A program made the translations under genes and the position numbers. From Apoda limacodes (taxonomy: Eukaryota > Arthropoda > Insecta > Lepidoptera > Limacodidae): 64,000 nt of DNA. The stretch is from positions 10,074,001-10,138,000 of the forward strand of contig OX291562.1 in assembly GCA_946406115.1 (NCBI GenBank), in the 5' to 3' direction. A model generated the notes under the pieces. It had not been told where the DNA came from and ran no database searches. It saw only the letters and a program-made list of their open reading frames with translations. Shown here in pieces: positions 54,207 to 64,000 of this stretch (positions are counted from its first letter, which is position 1; every line of letters begins with the position of its first letter).

Positions 54207-55590
54207 ATTTGACTGTGTTCAACATGAAAATCTCATCATGAAGCTACATCACTATGGTATTAGAGGCAAAGCTCTCGACCTTTTGACATCCTATATGAGT
54301 AGGAGAGTACAGAAAATAGATGTCAACGGTGAAAGATCTCCGGGATCAGCAGTCACTATGGGAGTCCCTCAGGGCTCAATTTCAGGTCCTTTTCTATTTC
54401 TTATTTACATTAATGATCTCCCATATCATGTAAAAAACCATGACATTGTCTTATTTGCTGATGATACCTCTTTGCTTTTTGAAGTTAAGAGACGACAGAC
54501 ATGTTATAATGAATTAAATAATGCCCTTTCTAAAATTGTAAATTGGTTTAACGCTAATAATTTGTTACTTAATGAAAAAAAAACCAAATGTGTTAAATTT
54601 TCATTACTAAATGTTAGTCAGAGACAAACATGTATTAATATTAATGGCGAGCAATTAGAACTTGTTTATTCAACAGTCTTTCTTGACATAACGCTGGACT
54701 CCAAACTTCAATGGTGTCCTAATATTCATAACCTAGCCAAAAAACTTAGCTCTGCTGTGTATGCGAACAAGAAAATAAGGCAATTGACCGATGTCGACAC
54801 TGCAAAATTAGTATATTTTAGCTATTTCCATAGTTTAATGACATATGGTATCCTATTGTGGGGTAGCGCTGCTGATGTAAATACAATATTTTTGTTACAA
54901 AAAAGGGCAATTCGTGCTATTTATAAGTAAGGATCTAGGATATCTCTGAGGGATAGGTTTAGGGAAGTAAAAATTTCAACTTTAGCGTCGCAGTACATAT
55001 ATGAAAATCTTTTATATGTACATAAAAATATCAATAGTTTCAGCAAGAAAAGTGACGTTCACAAAGTAAATACTAGAAGTAAAAATAAGCTGTTGGTGCA
55101 TGATACACGTCTACACAAAATAAGTAACTCTTTTATGGGGCAATGTATACACTTTTACAACAAAGTTCCCAATAAAATTCAAAATCTATCAATAAGTAAA
55201 TTTAAATCTTTTATCAAGCAGGTATTTTGTAAAAAGGCATACTACAATATTTCAGACTATGTAAATTATAAAAATCCTTGGGACTGAAGATGCTCAATTA
55301 CAGGGTGCATAGCTAAACCAAGTTACAGTGGAAATAACATAAAATTGTACGGCTAAATTTTTTTTATTTAAAACATTAATTGTATTTTTAGCTCATTTGT
55401 ATTATTGATAGTGTTTTTAAAAGAGTAACTATCGAGTTTCTTGCCGGATTCTTCTCGGTTGAAATCAACAACATTGTGAACCGGCGGGAAGGTGGGAAGG
55501 TTCAAAAAATAATATTTTATAACTTTGACGATTCAAAAGTGATTGTAAAATCCTTATTTGAATAAACCATTTTGACTTTGACTTTGACCA
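53560..55590 (+). pseudogene. Non-LTR reverse transcriptase (right-arm copy), two disabling changes
   Basis: The most complete RT in the window. N-terminal RT region FEQFFRNISFKTTKHLNSSP..DLWGLSVKTINSII (53574-53855). A frameshift around 53855-53870 moves the reading into a second phase: SCVDSGVFPDEMKLSKVIPL, then NNFRPNSILPVLSKVFEKII and QFGFMKSRSTTDAGVALL. Motif A follows with GVFCDLSKAFDCVQHE (about 54185-54230), then GVPQGSISGPFLFLIYINDL, LFADDTSLLFE, GITLD-type (DITLDSKLQW) and the C-terminal SYGILLWG-like TYGILLWGSAADVNTI. A TAA at 54928-54930 interrupts the frame, but the same phase continues (SRISLRDRFREVKISTLAS) to the stop at 55287. The 3' UTR ends near 55590 in (GACTTT)n. No endonuclease: 5'-truncated. 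Jockey/CR1-group, widespread in moths from memory. Confidence 0.92.
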
Positions 55591-56174
55591 AGTAGTTGTG
55601 CATTTAACAAGATGTTATACGTTTAGTATGGATATTGTAGTATACTATGTTTGTTTTGATGTAACAACTGTTGGTTGACCATAAATAAATAAAATAAAAT
55701 AAAAATAGCCATAATCCCAAGCCGAATAGCCAAAAGCCCTTGTCTGTGGTTTTCCAAAATCTTGTAAAATGTTTGTATTAACTAGAAATCTTTTTTAAAT
55801 CCATTTGAAAAACTAGAATCGTGTATAACTTTTGATCTATAAAATTTAATAGAAAACTGGCACAATGCAGACCTAAATATTTATTACTAGAACATGTTTT
55901 CAAAATTTCGTGGTGTTTCATTAGCAAGTGTCAAGAAAAAGTGAGAATTTCGTTTGTATGAGTAACGCTGAAAGGCGCTCCGAATCGAATTCTCTTAAGC
56001 TGTTTCAAGTCGTTTTCGTAACAATCTCTTTGTGACCTCTTTAAAAAAATTAATATACTTACTGTAGCTTCTCAGTATATTTACGCGTGCTTACTGTATG
56101 TTCGTAGAAACCTAAGTTTATTTGTGAAAAAAAAAGTGACATACACAACGTTAATAATAGGATTAAAAATAAAC

Positions 56175-56390
56175 TCACGATTCCATGAGAAGGTGCGTGG
56201 CACTTTTGGCTCTTCTATAATTCAGAGCATTTGCTTTTTTAATACAAGTCCTGAGAATTTTGTGGCGCATAGACGTGTACGTGTTTACACATATTTGCAC
56301 AGATTCGGTGTATTTGTTGGCCTGGTTCCTGCGTGATTGATGGTAACAGGTGTATACCCGGGAAGTTTCTTCTTCAAGAATTGACATCAC
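56175..56390 (-). other. Mirror copy of the unrecognised 71-codon frame
   Basis: Right-arm copy of 51349-51564; residue 16 differs (Asp to Tyr). The donor-like site is kept. Confidence 0.35.
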
Positions 56391-56391
56391 G

Positions 56392-56521
56392 TTAATCGTT
56401 GTGCATGCAAACTTTTCTAAATTATTTGAAAAAGCCGTTCACTCTAGATTACCCACTTTTATAATAAAATATAACATTTTATCTAAACAACAAAATGGTT
56501 TTCAAAAAGGAAAATCAACAT
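56392..56521 (+). pseudogene. Non-LTR RT N-terminal fragment (right-hand copy)
   Basis: FSKLFEKAVHSRLPTFII and QQNGFQKGKST. The frame then enters unrelated sequence of inverted repeat 2 (STSLYTRIARL), which shows the junction at 56521. Confidence 0.85.
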
Positions 56522-57000
56522 CACTATATACAAGAATTGCTCGTTTAAAGGTATTAGATAAAAAAACTGATATATAATCACAATTTTCAAAGGTTGATGA
56601 CAGGCGTTTCGGTGTAACGAACAGGGAGGTTATTGGGAACAGTCTCGAGATATTCGGACTCTAGAATTCCAGAGAAAAATGTATGCAAGTACAATCACAG
56701 GTTACAGGTGTCTGTAACATCCATGTTTTACCGATGGTATTTCGTCCCCCAAACGTGACAATGGTGAGCTAATCGCCAAGCACAAACCGCAATAATAGGT
56801 ACCAATTAAAATAATATGACCTTGACCTTATTTGCAAGAAAACTGATGGTGATTAGAATAAATTAAGTACATTTTCGTAATGAGGATGGGTAGTCAAAAC
56901 ACTCCAACCTGTTTTCATTACAGGCAATATTCAAAAAAAAATACGATATATTCTGTAAATGTTTAAATTCAATCGGATACGTCATGCTCTGGATTTAGGC

Positions 57001-57112
57001 AAAAGAGAAGGGTTGGCAACGCAAGAGTGATACCCCAGGTGTTGCAAGCGTCCATAGGCTGCGGTGACCGCTTACCATCAGGCGGACTGTTAAATACCTT
57101 AGTGGTATAAAT
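57001..57112 (+). mobile_element. CR1-like 3' end within left arm of repeat 2
   Basis: 'tgcaagcgtccataggctgcggtgaccgcttaccatcaggcgg' and 'ccttagtggtataa', the family 3' terminus, on the plus strand. It was inserted before the arms were duplicated, since both arms have it. Confidence 0.85.
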
Positions 57113-57936
57113 TAGGCATTTGGAACCGAGATTGACTACAAAATTACTTTATTATTACTTAAGTAAATTAATATTCCAAGGCATGCCATTGGTAATAATG
57201 ATTTGCATTTCCAATAAAGTTATCGGTAAATAAATAAAATGCTGACAAAAATCGTCCTTCAGCCAGGATAATGCATCCTGGCATGGATGTACTTAGTTAT
57301 ATAAAAAAAAAAACATTTTTTAGATTAATTATATGTCAATTTATTTTCAATACTTAATCACATTTTTTTAAGCTTTTTTTAACTTGACTTGACTAACAAA
57401 GGTAAATAAAACTTTGCTGTAACTATTTTATCTTGTAACAAGTAACAAATAGGTACACCTATTAAAGTTTTTTATCGTTAATAATAATAATCTCGTCAAT
57501 AATAAATTTATGATATTCTTAATGTTTTTTTTTACTAGAACTACTACTTAATTTTTTTATGTTTGATTTGGTAGTGATGTGTCTACCAAACGTCTATTTT
57601 TAAATTTTTAACTCTGAAAATCTAAAAATTAATTAAAATATTTCTTTTAAAATGAACGTTTGCTGGTTACATGACAGTAGTCGTCATTTTAAGTCAAAGG
57701 CCTTATGAACGGCTTGAAAGCTCTGACTGTCGAGTGGCTACTAGTTCGACAACATCCGCCAACCCGCAGTACAGCGTGGTAGATTATAGCCTAAGCCTTC
57801 TTCTTCTAGGAGAGGCCTAAGCCTTTACAGTTGGGCGTTTATGTCAATGAATACCTTGTGGACCATTTGAGCTCTAAAATAATTGATTCAAAACGATTTG
57901 AGAGTAAAAAAGTTTTACTTAAAAGGGTTTTTTAAC

Positions 57937-58146
57937 CTAAAATACAAAAAACGTTATTAAAACTTCATGAAAAGAAATTCTATGCATTGTAATGTCTATT
58001 TTTTTCTCCAATAATTTCATCACAGTGCCGCTAACAAGCATTAGTTCGTCTCGTTTCAAGCTATTCTTGAAATTGGAGTAATCTATTTTCAACTGAAGTG
58101 TCGTGAAGTATTGATTTATAAAACAACGAATCAGAAAAATTTTCAT
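57937..58146 (-). other. Unrecognised 69-codon frame conserved in both arms (left)
   Basis: Reads FLIRCFINQYFTTLQLKID, then SLKRDELMLVSGTVMKLL and HRISFHEVL. The mirror copy at 60094-60303 differs at only a few residues (IDIT/IDIS, LITF/LIMF, KI/RC near the start), and both stay open although the arms have diverged. An in-frame stop directly precedes the ATG. No family recognised. Confidence 0.35.
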
Positions 58147-58772
58147 TTAAAACAAATGACTCCTTTTTCAATTCGAGTAATCTTCCACTTTGCCATCTAC
58201 AGTGCTTTATTGCTTTCATTTTTTGCAAGAAATGGCAGTACTTTTTATCTGAGAAGTCATAAGTCCGAGACGCTTAGATTCTGCTGAATGTAGGCACATT
58301 CATCTTTTCTTTTATATGTCACCAATTATGATAGGTACATCCACGCCTAACCATATCGTCTGTCTACCTGGCATGAGGCTGTCGCACGATGCATCTTCCG
58401 CGCGATCCATGGCCGCCACTCAAGAACAATTCTTCCCTATTGGTTATTAGTTCAACAAGCGATTTGGCCGCCCCATTGCCCATTGGAGACATGTGGGCAG
58501 ATTCAGTTTTTTGGCAAATTTCCATAGTTTTGCTTTTATCGTGTATAGTAAAGATCAGCTCGTAGCGAGGTCGCTGACCCTAAGGCTATCCTAAACCTTC
58601 GATTAGAAACTCAGAGCCTATTGAAAGGGCTCCTACGTGTGACAAAATTTGAACACATTTGTATGCTTGTTGTGCGCTCTAGAAATAACTTTTTAGTATT
58701 TCATATAAAACTCTGTTCACGTTTTTCTTGATTAAAAGGACACAAGGCACGTAGTTTTAGGGAATTTGGTTG

Positions 58773-59084
58773 TTAGATAACTGCTGCTTCAGAAACAGGC
58801 ATCGTAGCGTAATGTTTTTGAAATTTACAAATCAATAACTGTAAAATTATTAGTCTAAAGAGTGACATTGTGACATTGAGTGGACTGAGAGGGTCACAAT
58901 GTCCCGTCCAAAACGGGTTTTTATTGCCTGTTGGTTTACCTTTTCTAGGGTAAATGCATGCTATATGGTATGCACTTTGACATTTAGAACATAGCAAATA
59001 GTTTTCATCCGCGTTACGTTCAGAACAGCAAACCCAATCCGTTGGAAACTTCGAAGCCATAATATCGGCAAAAGTGCAGAGCAA
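58773..59084 (-). CDS. PHD-like zinc-finger small protein at the centre of repeat 2
   Basis: 103-codon minus frame. MASKFPTDWVCCSERNADE (from residue 9), LLCSKCQSAYHIACI and a later GHCD give a Cys/His pattern (CC, C-x2-C, H-x3-C) like PHD-type fingers, which are found in chromatin proteins and in the ORF1 of several insect transposons (family knowledge). The second half, from about residue 70, runs into the left arm and looks like read-through. The N-terminal half lies in the spacer, so this is the only single-copy coding candidate of repeat 2. It may be an element gene or a captured exon. Confidence 0.45.
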   Translation of the reverse strand: MLCTFADIMASKFPTDWVCCSERNADENYLLCSKCQSAYHIACIYPRKGKPTGNKNPFWTGHCDPLSPLNVTMSLFRLIILQLLICKFQKHYATMPVSEAAVI

Positions 59085-59368
59085 TAAATGATCCGAATAA
59101 ATTTAGCACACTAAAAAAGGCCCAATGTGTCCGGCGAGGGGACTAACGAGCGAGCACTGCTAACAAAATGCATAATGTGGGTATTTAAATATTGCAAAAT
59201 GCAATATTTACTTGATTTATCTGAATAATCTGATTAATTAGCCAGTGATTTGCCAAAATAACACTTACACAGTATGTTCCAAGTCCAATAATTTACGTAT
59301 GCCAGGCACTTCACTTTACAATTTGCACTGTTTTTTTTATTTTTTAAAGGGTATAGCGAAGTTGTAAA
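58871..59368. other. Spacer of inverted repeat 2
   Basis: 498 bp, once only. It holds the zinc-finger part of the 58773-59084 frame, then AT-rich DNA with 'aatattgcaaaatgcaatatt' (about 59191-59211), a perfect small palindrome. Confidence 0.85.
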
Positions 59369-60093
59369 CAATGTCACTCTTTAGACTAATAAATTTTACA
59401 GTGATTGATTTGTAAATTTCAAAAACATTACGCTACGATGCCTGTTTCTGAAGCAGCAGTTATCTAACAACCAAATTCCCTAAAACTACGTGCCTTGTGT
59501 CCTTTTAGTCAAGAAAAACGTGAACAGACTTTTACATGAAATACTAAAAAGTTATTTCTAGAGCGCACAACAAGCATACAAATGTGTTCAAATTTTGTCA
59601 CACGTAGGAGCCCTTTCAATAGGCTCCGAGTTTCTAATCGAAGGTTTAGGATAGCCTTAGGGTCAGCGACCTCGCTACGAGCTGATCTTTTTTATACACG
59701 ATAAAAGCAAAACTATGGAAATTTGCCAAAAAACTGAATCTGCTCACATGTCTCCAATGGGCAATGGGGCGGCCAAATCGCTTGTTAAACTAATAACCGA
59801 TAGGGAAGAATTGTTCTTGAGTGGCGGCCATGGATCGCGCGGAAGATGCATCGTGCGACAGCCACCTGCCAGGTAGACAGACGATATGGTTAGGCGTGGA
59901 TGTACCTATCATAATTGGTGACATATAAAAGAAAATATGAATGTGTCTACATTCAGCAGAATCTAAGCGTCTCGGACTTATGACTTCTCAGATAAAAAGT
60001 ACTGACATTTCTTGCAAAAAATGAAAGAAATAAAGCACTGTAGATGGCAAAGTGGAAGATTACTCGAATTGAAATAGGAGTCATTTGTTTTAA

Positions 60094-60303
60094 ATGAGAT
60101 GTTTTCTGATTCGTTGTTTTATAAATCAATACTTCACGACACTTCAGTTGAAAATAGATTACTCCAATTTCAAGAATAGCTTGAAACGAGACGAACTAAT
60201 GCTTGTTAGCGGCACTGTGATGAAATTATTGGAGAAAAAAATAGACATTTCAATGCATAGAATTTCTTTTCATGAAGTTTTAATAATGTTTTTTGTATTT
60301 TAG
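60094..60303 (+). other. Unrecognised 69-codon frame conserved in both arms (right)
   Basis: Mirror of 57937-58146; see there. Confidence 0.35.
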
Positions 60304-60884
60304 GTTAAAAAACCCTTTTAAGTAACACTTTTTTACTCTCAAATCGTTTTGAATCAATTATTTTAGAGCTCAAATGGTCCACAAGGTATTCATTGACATA
60401 AACGCCCAACTGCAAAGGCTTAAGCCTCTCCTTGAAGAAGGAGGCTTAGGCTATAATCTACCACGCTGTACTGCGGGTTGGCGGATGTTGTCAAACTAGT
60501 AGCCACTCGACAGTCAGAGCTTTCAAGCCGCTCATAAGGCCTTTGACTTGAAATGACGATTACTGACATGTAACCAGCAAACGTTCATTTTAAAAGAAAT
60601 ATTTTAATTTATTTTTAGATTTTCAGAAAATTTAAAAATAGCCGTTTGGTAGACACATCGCTACCAAATCAAACATAAAAAAATTAAGTAGTAGTCTAGT
60701 AAGAAGAACATTAAGAATATCATAAAAGTATTATTAACGAGAACAAATACCGCTAAAAAACTTTAATAGGTACAACAAAGTTTTATTTACCTTTGATAGT
60801 CAAGTCAAGTTAAAAAGCTTAAAAAAATGTGATTAAGTATTGAAAATAAATTGACATATAATTAATCTAAAAAATGTTTTTTTT

Positions 60885-61243
60885 GAAGTGAAAACTTCTT
60901 TAGCGGCGTTGTGCACTTTTTTTGGTATGGGTAAAAAATGGTAAACTCGCGTCAGGTCACGTGTCCTAATCGTGGAAATTCGTAAGACGGAAACCGTAAT
61001 GCCACGCCTATTATAATTTTTATTTTTAGTATTCGCGATTATGAGTAGTACAGGGAGGTTGGATATGGAATTTTAATTCTATGACAGATTGCGATGTCAA
61101 ATATACTACGTCAAAAAAGTAAATAAACAAACATTATTATTTCTTGAAAATGTCAAAGACATGTCTTGTGACATATTTGAGTGTTAAGCGCGAATCGTGT
61201 GTAAAGGTTTTCACTTCTGCCGGCACTCCCGGAGTGCAACTCG
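60885..61243. mobile_element. ~360-bp insertion in right arm only
   Basis: The left arm reads straight through a poly(A) run, while the right arm has this segment between two parts of the matching poly(T). It starts 'gaagtgaaaacttctttagc'; 'gttttcacttc', the inverted form of the start, lies at 61207-61217, and 'cggcactcccggagtgcaac' (itself a hairpin) comes before a T run (61244-61259). Probably a non-autonomous element; duplication cannot be defined within the homopolymer. Confidence 0.75.
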
Positions 61244-61449
61244 TTTTTTTTTTTTTTTTATAACTAAGTACATCCATGCCAGGATGCATTATCCTGGCTG
61301 AAGGACGATTTTTGTCAGCATTTTATTTATTTACCGATAACTTTATTGGAAATGCAAATCATTATTACCAATGGCATGCCTTGGAATATTAATTTACTTA
61401 AGTAATAATAAAGTAATTTTGTAGTCAATCTCGGTTCCAAATGCCTAAT

Positions 61450-61575
61450 TTATACCACTAAGGTATTTAACAGTCCGCCTGATGGTAAGCGGTCACCGCA
61501 GCCTATGGACGCTTGCAACACCTGGGGTATCACTCTTGCGTTGCCAACCCTTCTCTTTTGCCTAAATCCAGAGCA
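61450..61575 (-). mobile_element. CR1-like 3' end within right arm of repeat 2
   Basis: Mirror of 57001-57112. Confidence 0.85.
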
Positions 61576-62038
61576 TGACGTATCCGATTGAATTTAAACA
61601 TTTACAGAAGAATATATCGTATTTTTTTTTGAATATTGCCTGTAATGAAAACAGGTTGGAGTGTTTTGACTACCCATCCTCATTACGAAAATGTACTTAA
61701 TTTATTCTAATCACCATCAGTTTTCTTGCAAATAAGGTCAAGGTCATATTATTTTAATTGGTACCTATTATTGCGGTTTGTGCTTGGCGATTAGCTCACC
61801 ATTGTCACGTTTGGGGGACGAAATACCATCGGTAAAACTTGGATGTTACAGACACCAATAACCTGTGAATGTACTTGCATACATTTTTCTCTGGAATTCT
61901 AGAGTCCGAATAGCTCGAGACTGTTCCCAATAAGCTCCCTGTTCGTTACACCGAAACGCCTGTCATCAACCTTTGAAAAAAGTGATTATATATCAGATTT
62001 TTTATCTAATACCTTTAAACAAGCAATTCTTGTATATA

Positions 62039-62272
62039 TCTTAATATATATAGATCTCGTGTCACAATGTTTGTCCTCAATGGACTCCTAAACTACTGAA
62101 CCGATTTTGATCAAACTTCGTAAATATCTGTTATTTGATCCAACTTAAAAGATAGAATAGTTTTTATCTCGATATGTCAAGTGCGAGCCGGACTCGGGCA
62201 CTATAGGTTTAAAACTAGCTTTCGCCGGGTACAGAGGGACGGCAGCGGAACAACGTTCGCCGGGACAGCTAG
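62039..62272 (+). mobile_element. 234-bp non-autonomous Helitron
   Basis: TC at 62039-62040 after A, CTAG at 62269-62272 before T, with the gcggaac/gttcgc hairpin before the end. Nearly identical to the minus copy at 11598-11830. Its first base is the next base after the right arm of inverted repeat 2. Confidence 0.85.
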
Positions 62273-62420
62273 TATATGTATAAAACCTAAATGTCCGAAA
62301 CGGCTCCAACGATTTTAATGAAATTTAGTACGCGGGGATTTCGGGGCCATAAATCGATCTAGCTAGTTTTCATTTTTAGAAAACGTCGTTTTGTCCGTGT
62401 TTTGAGCAATACTATAATTT
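62273..62420 (+). repeat. 'ccgaaacggctccaacg' tail repeat
   Basis: 'gaaacggctccaacgatttt', 'gaaatttagtacgcgggg' and 'ataaatcgatctagctag' follow the order of a tail family that I know from moths (no search). Diverged. Confidence 0.55.
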
Positions 62421-62697
62421 TTACCGACACAGCAACACTAAAGCTACTTGATAATAGATAGCGTTGTTAAAAAAAACGAGCAAAGCTTAGTCCTCCAGGT
62501 ACTTCTTAAATAATCTGTGTAGGATTCAGTCCAGTTTGTTGCAATGTTGAGAAACTGTATGAACAATTCTTTTTGTTATATTTGTCTATTCAAAAACAAA
62601 GGTAAAGTTTTACTGATCTTATATAGACGAATTACTGCGAGTCATTTTCCTGGGCCACATATTTGTGTAAAAATTTTCATATTTTAGTTTTTTTCTT
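62421..62697. other. Unassigned DNA
   Basis: Nothing recognised. Confidence 0.35.
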
Positions 62698-62810
62698 TAT
62701 ACCACTAAGGTGACAAACAAGTTTACGGTCCGCCTGATGCTAAGCAGTTACGTAGCCTATGCACGCTTGATATTTGTTATGTTACTCCAATTAAAGTCAG
62801 AGCATGAACA
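62698..62810 (-). mobile_element. CR1-like 3' terminus, 5'-truncated
   Basis: 'accactaaggtgacaaacaa', 'cggtccgcctgatgctaagc', 'gtagcctatgcacgcttg': a diverged copy of the 44950 terminus, on the same strand as 35540, 41464 and 44945. Confidence 0.8.
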
Positions 62811-64000
62811 GAAAAATGTTAATCATTTACCATTTGTCTTGCCTTCGGCTGATTATTTATTTCGCCACTTCATATCAACTTGGGCATGAATTTTTTTTAT
62901 AACATAGCATAACAATGGAAAATAAATTTTGTATTTAAAAGATAATTTGCTCAAAATAAGTGAAGCTAAGATCAAATAAGCTATTTTAGTAAGACTTCAA
63001 AACAGGGAGTTAATTTGTTATAATAACAGGGTGTTTGCGCCACTTGCGCTTTAATTTTCTAGGTATTTTCGAACTGTTCATTTCGCGCGGTTGGCACAAA
63101 TATGCATCAATTTTTCCTTTTTCCTACCTCCATATTTCACTCACATACCTAATGCACTGTGACCTTTAAACGATGAAGATCTACATTGGAAGATTGAATT
63201 GTTGTTGCTCGACCAGTCATCGCACCGCGCCTTGCTACGCATCGATTTTCAACATAATTTGATATGAACGATTTTCGTGAACTTTATTGTTAATTTAGTG
63301 TTTTAGAACTTTATTTATATCTCAAGAGAGTGGATTTGTGTGTAAACATATGTGAATATAAATACAATAGCTGCAAAGGACGCTATCAACCGGCGTCGGT
63401 AAATCTACATAGTGATCAATGGTCAATCTCGTGAAAGGGTTGCTTCGAAATCCCTCCATAGTCATCGCCAAACCGCAACAAGCCAACTAGCATGACATCA
63501 AGGTATCGTGCAATAATAACAAAATATCTGTGAGTTGTAGTTAGCATTTCTGCTTAAAGTGGCCGTGTTTAACTACAACTCACACATTTAATTAAAAACT
63601 ATATAAAACCTTAAAATAGCTTATGACTAGTTTTATATTTCCAACATTTGGATTTTATTTGAAGATATCTTATTGAGAATATATATAGATAGATATCTAA
63701 TGGCGGTGCTACTGATCTGTAAGAGGGCTCTTAAGCTGTATTAATATGTTTTTTTTATGTTTATCTTATGGTAAATTTTATCCTTGTTTAATACGTTTCC
63801 TAAAAAATCTTTTTATTTAATTTGATTGATCATAATTTGTTTGTAGAATAATTTCAATTTATTTTGTAGTGACCGCTGTCAGCGTGGTTAAGCAAACGGA
63901 GCGGTACAATTTAATGCCGCCTGATTTAAGTAGGATTCGATTTTGTTTACTATTGGGTAAAGGGACGTAAAATTAAAGTGGTATAACTCCAGAAATGAAC
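62811..64000. other. Unassigned DNA to window end
   Basis: No open frame with a motif and no repeat family recognised. The stretch 63160-63520 is less AT-rich than its surroundings ('gaccagtcatcgcaccgcgcc', 'caaccggcgtcggtaaatc') and could be an untranslated exon or promoter. 63535-63595 has two inverted words, 'ctgtgagttgtagtta' and 'taactacaactcaca', a 15-bp hairpin. Confidence 0.35.

Larger units (their letters stand above)
54207..56521 (+). repeat. Inverted repeat 1, right arm (2.31 kb)
   Basis: Mirror of 51218-53531; see there. It ends inside the RT fragment, after 'ggaaaatcaacat', three bases before inverted repeat 2 begins. Confidence 0.95.
56525..58870 (+). repeat. Inverted repeat 2, left arm (2.35 kb)
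   Basis: Starts 'tatatacaagaattgctcg' and matches the reverse complement of 59369-62038, with scattered substitutions and small indels. It is clearly more diverged than the arms of repeat 1. Contains a CR1-like 3' end (57001-57112), a 69-codon frame and the C-terminal part of the PHD-like frame. Confidence 0.92.
59369..62038 (-). repeat. Inverted repeat 2, right arm (2.67 kb)
   Basis: Mirror of 56525-58870. Longer because of a ~360-bp insertion at 60885-61243 that the left arm lacks. It ends 'gcaattcttgtatata', immediately followed by a Helitron. Confidence 0.92.

Noticed and set aside
56522..62045. Target-site duplication flanking inverted repeat 2
   Set aside because: Left flank 'acatcac' and right flank share nothing, even after removing the Helitron.

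Overview
The window looks like AT-rich, repeat-dense nuclear DNA of an insect, most likely a moth or butterfly. The reasons are interspersed families that I recognise from lepidopteran genomes: short tRNA-headed SINEs, CR1/jockey-type non-LTR elements, very short A-TC...CTAG-T Helitron-like elements, and tails such as the ones that begin near 'agggttccgtaccc' or run into 'gaagtcggttaa'. The family names come from memory and were not searched. I see no intact host gene. The nearest to one is a THAP zinc-finger gene or gene remnant at about 5.6-6.6 kb. This density of dead elements suggests heterochromatin, for example the W chromosome or a piRNA-type cluster, but that is inference.

Layout. 0-5.5 kb: short repeats, a truncated non-LTR 3' end and two tRNA-SINEs. 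5.5-6.6 kb: two-exon THAP remnant. 7.3-10.5 kb: reverse-transcriptase (RT) fragment, a 190-bp direct repeat, a Helitron-like element and tRNA-like SINE heads. 10.7-13.0 kb: a degenerate satellite with about 105-bp monomers and a roughly 339-bp higher-order period, cut by a Helitron copy. 13.3-27.2 kb: three long non-LTR elements, all on the minus strand, separated by blocks with strong C-over-G skew. 27.2-51 kb: solo repeats, SINEs, at least four terminal-inverted-repeat elements, a CR1-like 3' half (45-46 kb), a Ty3/Gypsy RNase H fragment (46.5-47.0 kb), a 27-bp-unit fold-back (47.2-47.5 kb) and a tandem array of a 143-bp tail module. 51.2-62.0 kb: two large inverted repeats placed back to back. 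The first has 2.3-kb arms that are nearly identical and carry an RT. The second has more diverged 2.3-2.7-kb arms and a PHD-like zinc-finger reading frame at its centre. A second Helitron copy starts at the base after its right arm. 62.3-64 kb: tail fragments and unassigned DNA.

No genes here form an operon or pathway. What the parts share is transposition: endonuclease-RT proteins of several non-LTR clades, all broken, and non-autonomous passengers. The features most worth following up are the double inverted repeat, the higher-order satellite whose neighbouring units give the exact empty site of a Helitron insertion, the fold-back carrying a SINE piece in its loop, and the THAP exon with a one-base homopolymer frameshift.
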